A stretch of DNA of 64,000 bases, taken from the NCBI RefSeq assembly GCF_019649055.1, contig NW_026570223.1, positions 1,922,001-1,986,000 of the forward strand, given 5' to 3'. The notes under the pieces are model-generated. The model was not told the origin of the DNA, ran no database searches, and saw only the letters and a list, made by a program, of their open reading frames with translations. The position numbers were made by a program, and so were the translations under genes. The stretch is from Paramacrobiotus metropolitanus. Taxonomy: Eukaryota > Tardigrada > Eutardigrada > Parachela > Macrobiotidae. Of this stretch, positions 1-13,600 are shown piece by piece (within the stretch, counting starts at the first letter, position 1; each line of letters opens with the position of its first letter).

Positions 1-502
1 GAAATCCCGATTTTCAAAAGGAAACCCGCACTCCGTCGGGTACCGCCCGCTGGAGGGTTAAGTGATCTTTTGTCATCACCAAGTAAAACGACAGTCTTCG
101 TCATATAGAAATGAAGCCGTAAAAACTTACACATACGCACAAAAAACCACGCGTTCGTTGTCGTCGCTTCGGCACGCTACCCTACAGCTGTGTTGCGCAA
201 TCTTACAAAATACATTAGAGTTTACGCCTCAGTGTAGACAACGTATGTAGCGTTGCGCCTTGCCTTTCTCTACCTGTTCTCGTTTCTAATACAAATTTAT
301 CAATGTTTTATTTTTCCTTTTCAGATATCTTGCGAAATATCTCGTAAGTTCCAGATAGTCCATTTGTATCTCATTGCCACTATCGGACTGTATCACACAC
401 TGCGATATGGTTTCATTTTCAGACAAACTAGCTGATCGACGGTGATGTTGAGTGTGCTCACCTAGTTGTGAGTCCCATGGGGAACGCTGCGAACGTGACA
501 CC
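1..502. other. 5' flank of the sphingosine kinase gene
   Basis: No gene is supported here. Short open frames occur on both strands but none has family-like sequence or good splice context. The stretch presumably contains the promoter and 5' UTR of the sphingosine kinase gene that starts at 503. I see no clear TATA box. The open frame entering the kinase exon runs upstream to about 452 but has no ATG before 503. Confidence 0.5.
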
Positions 503-3500
503 ATGTCGGAGCAGACAATCACGGCACGGCTAACAGGCCAGTTTAGCCTGTTAGGATCTCGTAAAGTGTACAATGTATACTTAACCGATACCTCCATCAA
601 ATATGCCCCGGCGGAGGGGAATGCCAAATGGAAGGAGGTGTTGTTGGATGACGTGGTGGGAGTACACTGTATGCGCGGGAAGAGCGCGGATGATCCGCAG
701 GTGTATCTCTCCTTCTTCGTGTACAAACGCGGACGGACTTTGATGGGCGGCGTGGATCCTGTACGGAAACGCCAGGGTCTGACGTTCGTTGTGGGCGAGG
801 CGGCGGTCTTCGAGGAGAATTTGCTCGTGGCAGACAAATGGCGAAATGCCATATACAGGCTGATGCGGAGTGCAGGTAAGGAATGAGCCTATTACTAATA
901 AATAGTACTTAATACATTATTAATCAGTTGAATAATCACTTGGCCACTTATTATATTTTCCCCTTAATACTGTTTTAAAATTAAAAAACAAACGTTAAAA
1001 ATATTTCTAAGATGTGCAGAACTGCAGATTTGTGTGTGATAACTTCTTCTATTGATGCGCTGATTTCAGGATGATGTCGTAGTGAACTGGCTACCTAAGG
1101 CGTAAACCAATGTTTGTTCGTTGTGTAATGTACAGTTGGTGAAATTATTCCGTAACTAGTGTTTTCTTTGCCAAGATTTAATAAACATGCGCATAAATTT
1201 TTGTGTTTTTTGCAGTTTCTGGATTGCGAGATCCCCATTCGGGAGTATGGCTAGTTGTGATTAATCCTGCCGGTGGACCGGGCAAAGCGGAGAAGCTTTT
1301 CCGTGAACGCGTCGTTCCGATTTTTGCCGAAGCTGCCATACCATTCGAAGTTATCGTGAGTGGTGAGCATACAGTTTTTCTTTGCCAAAGGCGTATGATT
1401 GTAATGTGGAATGTTAGTATTAAATATTACGTCTCGCACAAATAATTGTGTTTTCAGAACGAGCTGGCCATGTCATGGAGATCATGCAGACACTGGATTT
1501 GAGTAAATATTCGGCGCTCATTGTAGTAGCAGGCGATGGTAAGTTCTGTCAGCTTCGTTTTTCCTTGGTTAATTAAATTCATATGGCATACTCTGTAAAA
1601 TTGTGCCAACAGTGACGGCTACACTTTTGAAAACCGGTTTTGCGCAGTAGTTTGTTTGTTTAACAATAAAGTTTGGACTTACGTTAAGTATGTCGTTCTG
1701 TTTGGAATTGTTAGATTCATTTTCTTGGGTGAAAGTACATATACCGTATCGGTACCAAAAAAAAGTCAATGATGCAATTCAGTGATTCACCAAAAATCAA
1801 GGCGTGCGTTCTGTTGGGTTTGCCAACAGTAATCCTGCACACATCATTACTGAGTATATTGATATTAGTATATTGAGTAGAGTGTAGAAATTTATTTCAG
1901 AAAGTTATCTGCGAGATATTATTGGCAAGTGGATATAAGATATTTGATAGGAAAGAAGTTGCGTACATTCTCGATAATGGTGAAATTTTCTAAAACGGCT
2001 ACGCTAAGCTGCGGTATCAGCGAACAAATGAAGCCCAGTATTGGTGCTTGAAAGAGTTGGTTTTTTGAACTGTTTTCCCATAGGTTTGGTTCACGAAGCG
2101 CTCAATGGTTTGATGATGCGCCCAGACTGGGCGGAAGCCGTACGGATACCGATTGGTCACATTCCAGGCGGATCGGGCAATGCCTTGGCCGCCAGTATAC
2201 ATGAGGCTTCAGGGTAAAAAGCGGTGATCTGAACAAATTTGAATAAATACCGTAGTACTTCGAATATGACTTTCTGTGAATGGCGGCACCCACGAGGCCG
2301 CAACACTTTGAATATCTTCGCTTCGCAGTGAATATTATCGGGGTGTTCCGTTTCGTGTAGATAAAAAATTTTTTTATTCGGCAATGGCCACTTCACAGAA
2401 TAAAAAGCCAGCGCTGGTACATACTAATTAAAATTTAAAATGATAGAAATTTAAATGTTAAAAAATCAACCAGGATCATTGTTGTACGAAAATTTATCCC
2501 GCGCATTCAGTATTCCCAAAACCGCTGCTGCATTTCTTCTAACAACTGCCAGACATTGTTAAACGCTGTTTGTATGTCGTATAGTTGTAGTTGTTGTATA
2601 GGAGTGGTTCGAGTATAAAGTGCTCACCAATGTATGAACCAAATCGGAAAGTGCACTATAGTATCTCCATTAACGCACATGATTTAATTTTTTAGAACAA
2701 GACCTTGAACGCGGGACTTTAAGATCAGCTTGGTTTGCGCTTTTCTGGAAATCTTTCCCGTTTTATTCGATTTACTAAGGAAAACAGTTAGATGAAACTG
2801 TAGAAACAGTGTGCAGTAGTTTGTTTGATAGAAACCTTTCTCTTGTTGACAGGGAACCATTCCGAACAGAATTCGTTAAACATTCCGCATTGCTGTTAGC
2901 CAAAAGTGTTCCCACTCCATTGGATATCGTGTACTTGGAAACTCCGTGGTACAGCCGCTATGGATTTCTGTCGGTTTGTTGGGGCCTCATCGCCGATATT
3001 GACATCGAATCGGAGAAGTATCGCAATCTGGGGGAAACCCGGTTTACTGTCCAGGCGGTGCAGCGAATTACTGGTATGAAATCAGTCCATTGTTTTGTTC
3101 ATACCATTAAAGGCTATAATACTAATTACTTGGAAAATTGAAGCAATACTAATTACTTGGAAAATTGAAGCGATATTTTTCCTTTCATTGGTGTTAACTT
3201 TTAATATAACATGTAGACAAGTTGTATTTTACATATTGGCGGTGTACATAGTATGGCATGAGTAAAGTTAATAAGTGCGAAATTTAGGTTTTGTAATAAA
3301 TTACATCGAGAAGCAACAGCTATCCAGTGTATTTAGTAACAGCTGCTATTGTTGTTTTACTTTTCTGTTGTGAGCTGTATCACCGTACGTAGCATCTGTA
3401 TTAAATGATGAACTTACAGTCTGGAGAACATGACCTATGTGGGAAACAAAATACCGTCGAAGCGTGTGCCAGGTTTGACAGCATTAAATGCTTTTTGATC

Positions 3501-4018
3501 TCATTTTTTTAGATCTACGAACATACTCCGGTGTCCTGTCCTATCTACCGGCCGATTCCCCAGCCAGCGGTGATGCTCCCGCCCCCCATTCCTACCTCTC
3601 CGATGCTCACCTCCCCAAACCGTCCACCGACCTGCTGGTCCCCCTGTCCGAACCCGTTTCGTCCACGTGGACCACCATTGACGGCGATTTCATCACCGTC
3701 TGCCTGGTGGTCATCAGTCGTTTAGCTGCTTCCAGCGCCGGTATTCCCTGGGCGAAGCTAAACGACGGTCTGGGTTATCTGTTCTGGATTAAAGCCGGTG
3801 CGCCCAAGATGGCGGTGACATCCTTTCTCCTAAATATGGACAGCGGCAGCCATTTGGCGAACAGTCATGTGCAGAAAGTGGCGGTGCGAGCCTTTCGGTT
3901 GGAGCCGCGGGAGAAGGATGGCATTCTGACGATTGACGGGGAGAAAGTACAGTATGGAAGTATTCAGGGACAGATGCTGCCCTCGCTGGCCACGGTGCTA
4001 ACGAGGAGGAGCGTATAA
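503..4018 (+). CDS. SPHK: Sphingosine kinase, 6 exons, 485 aa
   Basis: Exons: 503-875, 1216-1362, 1458-1538, 2084-2213, 2853-3073, 3513-4018; all introns are GT-AG and the phase is continuous to TAA. The enzyme phosphorylates sphingosine to sphingosine-1-phosphate using ATP, usually in the cytosol or at membranes. Seen in the sequence: about 120 N-terminal residues typical of animal SphKs, then the DAG-kinase-type catalytic core with VVINPAGGPGKAEK (about residue 138), VVAGDGLVHEALNGL (ATP-site GDG near residue 200) and IPGGSGNALAAS (about 226). The C-terminal part opens with LRTYSGVLSYLPA and ends with the family-like LATVLTRR. The length lies between human SPHK1 and SPHK2. I chose ATG 503 because it has A at -3 and the upstream frame has no ATG. 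A 27-bp tandem duplication (3118-3171) lies just inside intron 5. The gene is convergent with the P450 that follows. Confidence 0.95.
3118..3171. repeat. 27-bp tandem duplication in SPHK intron 5
   Basis: A unit beginning AATACTAATTACTTGGAAAA is present twice head to tail with a period of 27 bp. It begins about 45 bp after the 5' splice site of SPHK intron 5. No function is evident. Confidence 0.85.
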
Positions 4019-4501
4019 TACGCGTGATTTTTGAATTTAAAGAAAGGAAAATTGCGTTTTGTTTTGTAAATGAAGTTTAATAATTTTTTTTGCCGAAATT
4101 CTGTGTTACATTCCCGAAAGTTATTTAAATTGCTTTATAGTAAACTGATGACTGTGCAGCTGCACCGGTGTAGCTACCGTTTGATTCTTTTTATTTTGTT
4201 TGACAGTTGGTTAGGAAATGAAATGTTGCAGAGTTTTATTAGATTATTAGATGTGGAATTAAACAGCTGGACAACTGGGGCGTCGCGAAACGGCATTATA
4301 ATGAAAACCATTTCGCAGGTCAGATATTTTTTGTTTAACTAAAAGCGTGCTTTCAAAAAGCGAACTCAGGTAGAAAAGGAACGCTTTTTAACTCTTAAAA
4401 TATTTATAAGACACCTCAAAGAAAAACAACTTGGTACTTAGTACCGAGCAGGAACCAAAAAACATGATGGTTTTTCCGGTAGAACCATACGTGAAATGCA
4501 T
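4019..4501. other. Convergent 3' region between SPHK (+) and P450 (-)
   Basis: This 483-bp stretch separates two converging stop codons, so both 3' UTRs must lie here. On the minus strand AATAAA occurs at 4235-4240 and again at 4189-4194, about 260 and 310 nt after the P450 stop; either could serve its polyadenylation. I see no AATAAA on the plus strand for SPHK, only an ATTAAA near 4256. No coding sequence is recognised. Confidence 0.5.
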
Positions 4502-7415
4502 TCATAGTCTTCTCGGCGTAATGGCCAACTCGAATCTTCCCGGCACGTTGACCTGCCCAAAAATGACATCATTGGGGGAAATGTGGCAGTCTGGAGCCGC
4601 CCTCACGTCAAAATGTTTGAGGATATTAGAGAAAAACAAAAACAATTCCATTCTGGCCAAAGATTCCCCTAGGCACATTCGTTTTCCTGCAAAAAAAGAA
4701 ACATGAGTGATACTAATGATTTCGCGCACAACAAATAAAATTTAAAAGACACAGTTTGTGTAATTGATTTTTGTTAATTGAGTGACACAATTACCTGAGG
4801 CAAAAGGCATAAACGCATCTGGGCGAAATATTCGTCCTTTCTCATCAATGAAACGCTCGGGTCGGAAAGTTTCCGGTTGGGGGAAATACCGCGCATCATG
4901 ATGGACACCGTACATGTTGACGGCGATATGGGAGCCTTTGGGGATGAGATAGCCATCGTGGATAATGTCGTCGGTGACCCCACGACCTGTTGCCGGGACA
5001 GCCGGGGAATTTCGTTGCACTTCCATAATTGTCGCTTCCGTGTATGGGAGATTAACTATGTGAAAATGTATAGATGTTAGATTATGTATTGTAGTAGCAG
5101 CACGTAACTAATTATTAAACTTTAATTAGTACTTTATTCGTAAGGGGCTTATAACCTTATACCGTACAATACCTATCAGCTTTAATTTAATTTTCTATAA
5201 TTCCCAAATGTCTTCATTTATTATTTCTAGTACATCATATTGTATACACATTTAGAGTTTTCAAACGCGCGGACCTTTGTGCTCCATTGTGACTAGCTGG
5301 CTGTTTCCCAAAAGTTGGTCAATTTCTTCTTGAACTTTACGCTGAACTTCCGGGTGCTCGATCATATATAGCAGACACCAGCACAGTGTCCCGGCTGTGG
5401 TATCCGTGCCGGCTCCAAATAGAGTTCGTACCGAAATAACCAGTTGCTCGTCTGCAATTTAAACTGGAATGTAAGAGAAATTTTCCGCATAATAATACAA
5501 AAAAGCAAGATATATGGGTAGTAATTATTTATTGTAAGGACCGTATACATACGAGTATGTACATTTACCGTCGAATGTGCTGTTTGGATTGTTCTTCTCC
5601 AACTCCTGCGTCTGCAGAAACGCCGTTACATAATCCCTGACACCATCCGATGTCTCCTTAATCCCATGTTTTTTTATCAGTACTCCAATAAACTCATGCA
5701 ATTCATTGATATTTCTCATCAGCGCTAAATAGTCTCTCCGAAATTTAGAAAACGGTATTAATCTCAGTATGGGAAAGATTTGCAATGGTCGATTGAAGCC
5801 GGCGAGGATATTGTTCTCGGCAAACAATTCCATCAACCGGAGAAAATGTTTGTCGTTATGCTCGAAACGTTGACCAAAGGTCACACTGCAGATGACGTTG
5901 GCCAGGCTCTGGCCAAAGAGAATTTTCGGATTGAAGGGTTTGCCGTTGGTATCCGAGAATATCTTCAGCACTTCGGTTACTTGATCTAATATAGTGTCCT
6001 GGAGAAAGGTCTTTCCCATGCCCAGATCGCGCAGCGTACTCAATGCGAAACGACGCTGTGTCCGCCAGACATGGCCATTGGATAAACCCAATCCTGCAAT
6101 TTTTTACTAAGTTCATAAACATCCCTCTAATAACTACTGCATTTGTGGATATCACTACTTATTGGTACTCGCACTGCCGTTCCAATAAGAAATTGCTGTA
6201 ATAATTTATAATGTACTTTGTATGTATGTATTTATTGTAACGGTAACTTATGCCTTATGTTTTTTCTAAACGATAACGGGTTTTTTTGCATGGTAAATAT
6301 CAATAATAGCACGCAATTGCATTTACGTATGTTTTGGTGGTATTCTAGAGATTTGCTATATTAAATTAAATTAATGACATATGAAAGTGGAACATTAGCA
6401 AGATAAATCTAATGGTAAGCTGTAAAGACTAAGGTATATATATTGCACGTGACTTTTATACTGCTCACGAAGATTTGTCGACGCGTTCTTGACCGGCTAG
6501 ATATGACTGAACGATAACTGAAGAGCAACAGCATTATTAACCTTTGTTGTTATCGGTCGCCCGAAATAAAAACAGATCTGGTCGATCGGAAGTTCTTTCG
6601 TCTGCTAGCAAAGCCTTTATTCCGGGCACATCATTTACGACAACGGTTAAAAAGGGTCCAAAATAACACCCTAAAAGTACAATACAACATACATTGTTAG
6701 CATTTCAGACGATAAAATACTCGTATATCATGCTGCCACCCAACAAAGATAGTATGCGATTTAAACGAAATTACGTGGGTGTACTGCATTTCGCACTGAC
6801 AATACGTAATTACGATTATTAATTATATACATAACCATTTCTTTTAACTCACTATAGATATCTCCATATTGTTGCCACATTTTTTGTAAATTCAGATGGA
6901 ATGCCGCTTCCATCATGACAATACGTAATTACGATTATTAATTATATACATAACCATTTCTTTTAACTCACTATAGATATCTCCATATTGTTGCCACATT
7001 TTTTGTAAATTCAGATGGAATGCCGCTTCCATCATGACAATACGTAATTACGATTATTAATTATATACATAACCATTTCTTTTAACTCACTATAGATATC
7101 TCCATATTGTTGCCACATTTTTTGTAAACTCAGATGGAATGCCGCTTCCATCATGTATAAGTCTCCAATAATTGGTAAACCTAAATATTTGTACCAAGGG
7201 CAAAATAATATAATTTTTAGGTAAAGTGCAAAACAAAATGGTACGTATTGTATCGGCATAAATTCCATACTGAATGGTCCAGGCGGCAGTTTGGATTTTC
7301 CCTTTACAGACACCTGTCGTCTGTGAACCATCATCCCGGTCAAGACACATGCCAATAGTCCTGAAATCCCGGCCACAGCTAGGCTGAGGGTCGAAAAGGA
7401 TAAAAATTCCAGCAT
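4502..7415 (-). CDS. Cytochrome P450, CYP2-clan type, 7 exons, 503 aa
   Basis: Exons in transcript order: 7415-7271, 7180-7091, 6670-6542, 6093-5569, 5451-5275, 5055-4795, 4686-4502; phase continuous to TGA. This is a microsomal-type haem monooxygenase. Seen: an N-terminal hydrophobic anchor (about residues 8-27), a basic stretch, then the proline hinge LPPGPFSLPIIGDL formed across the first intron; C-helix [15 protein letters not shown]-helix [10 protein letters not shown] with the oxygen-activating acid and Thr; ExxR as EVQR; FRPERF; and haem loop [11 protein letters not shown] with the axial Cys near residue 447, split by the last intron. Full length for a CYP2-like enzyme. Exon 3 (6670-6542) is short and was found by homology; its 5' splice site GTTAAT is weak. 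Family-level substrate cannot be assigned. The 3' part of exon 2 lies inside a 119-bp triplication. Confidence 0.93.
6797..7153. repeat. Three 119-bp tandem copies spanning P450 exon 2 and its 5' splice site
   Basis: Copies start at 6797, 6916 and 7035. I see one base difference between them (position 7129 is C; the other two copies have T). On the minus strand each copy holds the last 63 nt (21 codons) of P450 exon 2, the donor GTGAGT and about 56 nt of intron. The copy at 7035-7153 is the functional exon end. The other two lie inside intron 2 and lack an AG acceptor immediately before the exon part, so they are exon fragments with decoy donors. Confidence 0.95.
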
Positions 7416-10400
7416 CGTTGCGTAATGATCAGTAATAATGGTCGACTTGCGGCGAATGCTCGTTTACAAAATAAATCTGTTTTACAACAGTAACAAAACC
7501 ATATGAAACCGTCAGTACTGCATGTAGTACAGAATAACAACCAAGGTCAAGGCTGAAATGTCGAGCCACGAAAACGTCTGGCCTGTGCAGATCTTGTTTT
7601 TGAAACGGTGTAAACAATTGCGTACACGCAATGAGCTGGCTACCGGTACCGGTGAATTTTTGATATGCGACGGTTAGAACTCAGATTCCAAACAATTCTC
7701 GGAAAGTCTTAAGAAATGGCATTTGAATTCCGCTATAAGGCATATCGAGATGCACACGTGCACGTAGACGTAGAGATGAACTGTGGTGGTATTTATCTGC
7801 CCAACGTTGGTGAGTTGTCTAAAGATTACGGCCGATGTCTGTCCTTGAGGAGGTGTGACTTAAACTCGAGGCAATGAACTTTCTTGTCAGCTGTTCACGT
7901 AAACCGCGGAATCTGCGCTTTACGTGCAGATACTGAACAAAGTGCACATAGAACTATCTATATGTTACTGCGTGACCAGCACAGGCGTGAAACGGTGGTT
8001 TCGTTATTGGATTTAACAAGGTATAACCGTATAAGACTGATTGAAAACCAATCAGATTACCGCGGTAAATGTTAATTTAAAAATTCAAGGAAAATAGACG
8101 ATCCAGGCTGCAGTTTTATGCTGACTTTGGTTCACGACGAATTCCGATATGCGCATTAGCGTTGTAACATGACCTGATGCCATATATACTCGTAGTTATT
8201 ATGTTCACTTAAAAAAAGTACGAGTATTGGAAGTTACTCGTTGATCGAATATTTTTACTTTAACCTCTTCTTCAGTGCTGTTTACGTTGTTTAATTTTTA
8301 TTATTTTTATTATGTCTGCTCAGCTGTGTATTGTAACATTGTTGTGTTTGCTGGACTTTTAATGTATTTACTCGCACAGTTTGATAGATAGATGAACGCT
8401 GTAACACTCGCTATACCGATATATACATGCCATGTTACTAATTTAGCCACATGCGAAATATTTGTAATTTAATATGCTATAAACGATTACGGTGACAAAA
8501 TTAGTGAGATCATGTATCTGTAAAGTACAACAACACGTACAAATGTCATACGCATACGAACAGTAACTTGGACTACCGGTACCGGAAGCGTTTACGCGAA
8601 AAGCTTATCAACTCTTTGCATGTTACGTTGGTTTTTCCTGGATTAATTCTAACTTCTAAACAATAAGAACAACTACGCCAACGTTTTGCGGTTTTGGACA
8701 ATAAGGTGTATCAAAGGTCCACTGTCTTCCACCTGCAGCGATGTGCTGCAGTTAGGACTGAAAGCAGCAGTACACTTTCCCAGTTGCGTTTAAGATCAAA
8801 TTTGCTTGTCCATGCGTTTTTGGTGTGTGCTTGACCTGCAAGGTTAGGGCAAACAACATAAATAATTACGCAGATCAAATTTACTTCCATATATTTCTGA
8901 ACGTCCCTTGAGCCGCTTTACTTTCCGTCTACGTCTGCACAAAAGTGCATCCAGCGAATTATCCCGAGTACAGTAATTCTGTGTATCGTATTGCTTGACA
9001 GTCCGTACTCCGTAGTTTTTTTTTCGTACTTGAACGTGCCGCACTCATTAACGTAAGTAACGCTCATATATATAACAGCCCATGGCGGTTGATGATACAG
9101 AGCGAGTGGCGTACAGGCACATCCTGTACTGTACACCCACACGTCGGGTCAACTGCTATTAAATTTGAAAGGTAATCGATATTAACCTTTAAAGCTTACA
9201 TCAGATGCTAAAAATGGTAGCTAAACTCACTGAGTGCTGATCGTACATCCAGACGACCTGTCATTTATTATTTATGGTCCAACTAACAATCTGTCTTGTT
9301 TTCATAGACCTTTTGTTTCTTACTATTTCTACCCGTAGTTTTCCTAGAATGTTTTCTATGGGAAATTGCAGCGCCTGTCGTCGGTGTAAAACACCGACAC
9401 CGAAAAACAGAAAATTTCTTTTTACTGTAATATCCCAGACAAAACTGTGAAAGCGGAAGTTGCGGGACTGAATATTGTACATCGTAAACTTGTAAAACCC
9501 AGGTGCAGTATATACTTTTGTACAGAAAACAGCATACAAAAATCAAGCCAAGCTTTTCGAGACTAGCTGGAAAAAACTGCACCGTTATCTTAAGCTGCCC
9601 CGTGACCTTGTCGTGACCTTTCATTACTTGACTTTCTTCGTTAGGTTGTGCAGTTGTTTTAACTCAACGGTATTACATTCCGATGCCACTGCTTCTTTCC
9701 AACATCGTCACAAGAAGATTAACTTGGTCATGTAATCACCAATCATGTAAACGTCCGCACCGGTGTGCGTATATATGTGTACTTTATACGCATTCTCCGA
9801 CGCGGGATTACTCTCACCGGTAGTGCTTATTTGCCGATAGTTAACCGACAAAGTACACAATGTCGCTTTAAACGTTTCTCTCATAAATCCTGGGAGCGCT
9901 AACAAAAGAATCATGGTCGAGGTAATCGATGATAAAACACACTACCACGGAAGCTATTTAATATTGATTTTCTTTCGTTTCTTTCCCTGTACCCAGCTAG
10001 ATATAATGTACTGTGCAGGCGCAACGCGCATATCTTATTCAAAATCCTTCCAGACGCGTCTCTCTCCCTCCCTGGATAATCAAGAGTGACCGCATCTTCC
10101 ACGATTCGCACACAGGGAGAAAAATCGCTTTAAGATTTTCCACGACTCATCGAGGCAGTCTTAATGGTACAATACCTGGGATTTGAAAAGGGGAAAAACG
10201 GCCTCGAACAGAGTCGGCGTTATTTACATACAGTTGCTCATTGCGCGCGCGCGTTGTCCACATATTGTTATCGAATTATCGATCACACCGGTCGGTCGCC
10301 GGGTTTAATAACGCCGGTGACGCCCGAACACCGGGGTTTTATCAAAAGCCGGCGTAATGAAGCCTAATAAATCGATATAATAACCAGAAGGTGATCCCCC

Positions 10401-10670
10401 GGCCCCGGCGTAACGCTTCTCAATTGGCAACTTTTAACACGTCTCTCTCCACAAAATGCCTATGCCCCGCTTTTTTATACCACCGGAAATGTCCCTCTAA
10501 GCGGCCATAACACGCAAATTTTTTCTCCTGCGCATCGTGCCATTATTCCGCCATGCCGCTTTGTATATAATTAAGGCCGTAATGTTTTTCGTCAGGAATC
10601 GTTTAAATTCTGCTGTGTCTTCTTATTATCATACTCTTTAGTTTCTTCCTGCATATGATGCCGGTGTGAA
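7416..10670. other. Intergenic region between divergent P450 (-) and guanylate cyclase 1 (+)
   Basis: About 3.25 kb with no recognised gene or RNA. Open frames are short, overlapping on both strands and unlike any family I know. It should hold the 5' control regions of both flanking genes. A GC-richer patch lies at 10240-10360. A short inverted repeat (GTCGGTGT/ACACCGAC) sits at about 9378-9397. A candidate TATA box for the cyclase lies at 10564. Confidence 0.5.
10564..10570 (+). promoter_or_regulatory. Candidate TATA box of guanylate cyclase 1
   Basis: TATATAA lies 107 bp before the start codon at 10671, in a sensible place for a core promoter with a 5' UTR of roughly 75 nt. This is position and sequence only; no transcript evidence is available. 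Confidence 0.4.
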
Positions 10671-13600
10671 ATGCTAATGCGGCGCATCGGGTGGCGGTTG
10701 ATTGTTTTGATTACTGCTATACTGATGCATGGTCAAGCGGCGCGTGCGGCCTATCAGTTCAATGTGTGCCTCATCGTCGAACGCGGTACAAATGGGAAGT
10801 TGTTCTACGATTTTGACCGATCCCGTGCCGCGGTGGATCTAGCGGTGGCCTACGCCAATGATGTGATATTACCGCAGAATTTCTCACTCCAGACCATCTT
10901 TAAGGATATCGGCTCGACATGCACGCCGAAGAATCACGCCATGACCTATGTTATTCAACTAAGGGACGCCGGCATTGACTGTGATGTTTTTATTGGTCCA
11001 GGTGACGTTGTGAATTATGGAACGTGTTATGCATATTATAATTTTTATTTTATTTTTTCGTATTTTTGCATTACAGTACGACAGATTATTAAACTTTAGT
11101 TGGTTATTTCAGTTTTTTTGCATATAGCTCAGTTCATTTATTTCAGATTTTAGTACAGCACTTATAAGGTGCCCGAATCCATATAATTATATGCATTTTA
11201 TACCTTATATGTAGAATACTGCGCAATGCGCATATTACATATCTGTACAGTACTTGGCGAAACAATTTTGGTTGTGTAACAAACTGCTTGGTACAACACC
11301 GAACCGAACATGTAACTACACAATTTTAGCGTATAAATATTGCTGTCTAATGTGTTTTGCTGTTTTCGGTAATTAGCTAAATGTACAATGTTGTCCTTAC
11401 ATGCTGTGGTATATCGAGCAGCAATTTCCCGTGGGCATAGCGCCATGACGCATTTGGAGCTTACTTTGCAAATATGTAATATCTATATGTGTAATAATAA
11501 TGGTATTTGCGGATCACTGAAGTTTACTTAAAAAAGTTCTCTGCAGCTAACAGTACAATGCTAGAAAATTCCCAAGATGGATATACAGCTCGCATATAGC
11601 GCATCCCAGGTTCAGACAATCGTTTAAGCTCCACTAAAAGATAATTATTCAGAAAGTCCCTAGTATAAGTAAAAATTTATTCTGAACAAATCCATGTCAA
11701 ATCAGACAACTACCTCAGTTACAACCGCTGTGCTTCGAATTCGATCTCGAGATAATTTCCCAGAAGTAGCTAATATTTTGCTATCTCAATACTTTGTAAT
11801 TTGCAAACATAATGATAGTCGCAATACTGGCATGCGAGGCTTTGGTGCAAACCAGCTGATTGGAAAAGCGGAGAACTACTGTGAGGTATTTCCCAAAACT
11901 CAGTCAGTGTCCTTAAGTGTAAATTGTGTCCGGTTATTGATTACATTAAATTTTTAATAGTGTTCTCGTTACTAGCACCTTCATTATGGGAAATTTGGAG
12001 ATATAACGCGAGAATTTCGTCGAATGCTCTTATAGTTAGCACATGAGCTTTCAGCACGTACGCTCCAGTTTAGGACCTTTCATCGACAACCTTCCCAGTT
12101 GCAATTAAATAACAATGCTCAACTCATTTATCGTCGTAAACTGCCGACGCAGTCGGCTTTTAACCCCGAAAATGCAGTAACAATTATGGACGCTCAGTTA
12201 GCGTACCGAACATGAAGTAAATTAATTATGCATTTTGTTAACTATACACTGCTTCCCGGAAACGGAAACGATTTAGAGTTATATCAAATAGCGGCGATTT
12301 CCCTAAATTATACCTCCGTTCGTTGTGACGCAACAATCACACCGACGAGCCTCCCGAAATCTTCAGCAACTGCATAATTACAAAAAACTTTTTCTTGAAG
12401 GCATTACTATTACTGGTCTTTTTGCTCGGGCACATACACATTATTTTCTAATTGCCGACATCCCACTAGATGATCCGACAAAATTTCAATTTTTTCCGCA
12501 GTCTATAGACGTATGTGTAAATTTAAAAAGCGGTGAAAGATGTGTGGGATCTTCAAAGTTATGCATTGAGAGCCTAATAAACAATTTTGAATGATTTTCT
12601 CTCGCATATGCAGCACACGCAAATCGTAATCATGCAGTTTTCTGCGATCATGTTTGACTGCGAATTTGTCCCGATTATTTCGGTGCTCGGCATGTGAAAA
12701 ATTTACAGACTTACGTATGTAGTACACGTAACAAAGAACCATATCTTTTATCCTGTTGACATTAATAAGTTATAATTTTCATTCACAACAACCAACGTGC
12801 AGCTGCTTATAACCGTGCATTTTCTTTCACGATGTACATATGCTCGTAGGTTGTGGATCGGCTGCCGAATCAATATATGATTACGTGGCTTACTACAAAA
12901 TCCTCATGATCGGCTGTCCATGTAAGTATGCTGCCAATCTTACAATTAATTGTACGATTATATTTAGTACTCCTTTCATCGCTGTCGGATACCGGCATTC
13001 GTCACGTTTCGCGAAATCTCAACTAATTATATAGGGGGCAAAACTAAACGTGTTCCACCGTTTCCGGCTACTGCTGCCGTCACCCGGATGGAGTTTTACG
13101 TTGTGGCTGAACATGGTGCTTATGTACCGCGCCAGATTTAACCATATGTATTGCCGTAACGTCACACTCCAGGCGGGTGACGGCAGCAATACAGGGGAAC
13201 CGTGGAACACGCTTAGTTTTGCCCCCTATATTAGTTACGCATTACGTATCCGTACTGGATGTAGAGCACGGCGGTAGGAACGCCAGACATTTAAACTGTA
13301 CAGAGTACATGTCATGTTTCGCACAGTAGTAATTAGTTTTACTCGTATATGTGGTACAAATATTATAATAATATTATTACAGGTTTTTTTATTGTAAATT
13401 GGGTACCGTATTCGCATTTATCAGTGTACGAGAGATATGTACAGAGATATGTACAAGCCTCTTGAGATTCGGCAAAGCTGTTTCGAAGATCGCAGCATTG
13501 GTGCATTTTTTTTAAAATTTTAATATTTTGCGTACCGTCAACAGTCACTGTCGAGAAGTTTTCTGGATGTAATACCGAAACCTAAAAACACTGGTAAAAA

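Noticed and set aside
452-502. Upstream extension of the sphingosine kinase frame with ESHGER, like the ESHGE of the cyclase exons
   Set aside because: No ATG in frame before 503, and the match to cyclase exon ends is too short; probably chance.
2590-2660. GGTTCGAGTA resembling a tRNA T-loop
   Set aside because: No pairing acceptor stem or anticodon arm could be found around it.
6853-7034. Extra copies of P450 exon 2 as alternative exons
   Set aside because: No AG acceptor directly precedes either copy, so they cannot be spliced in as they stand.
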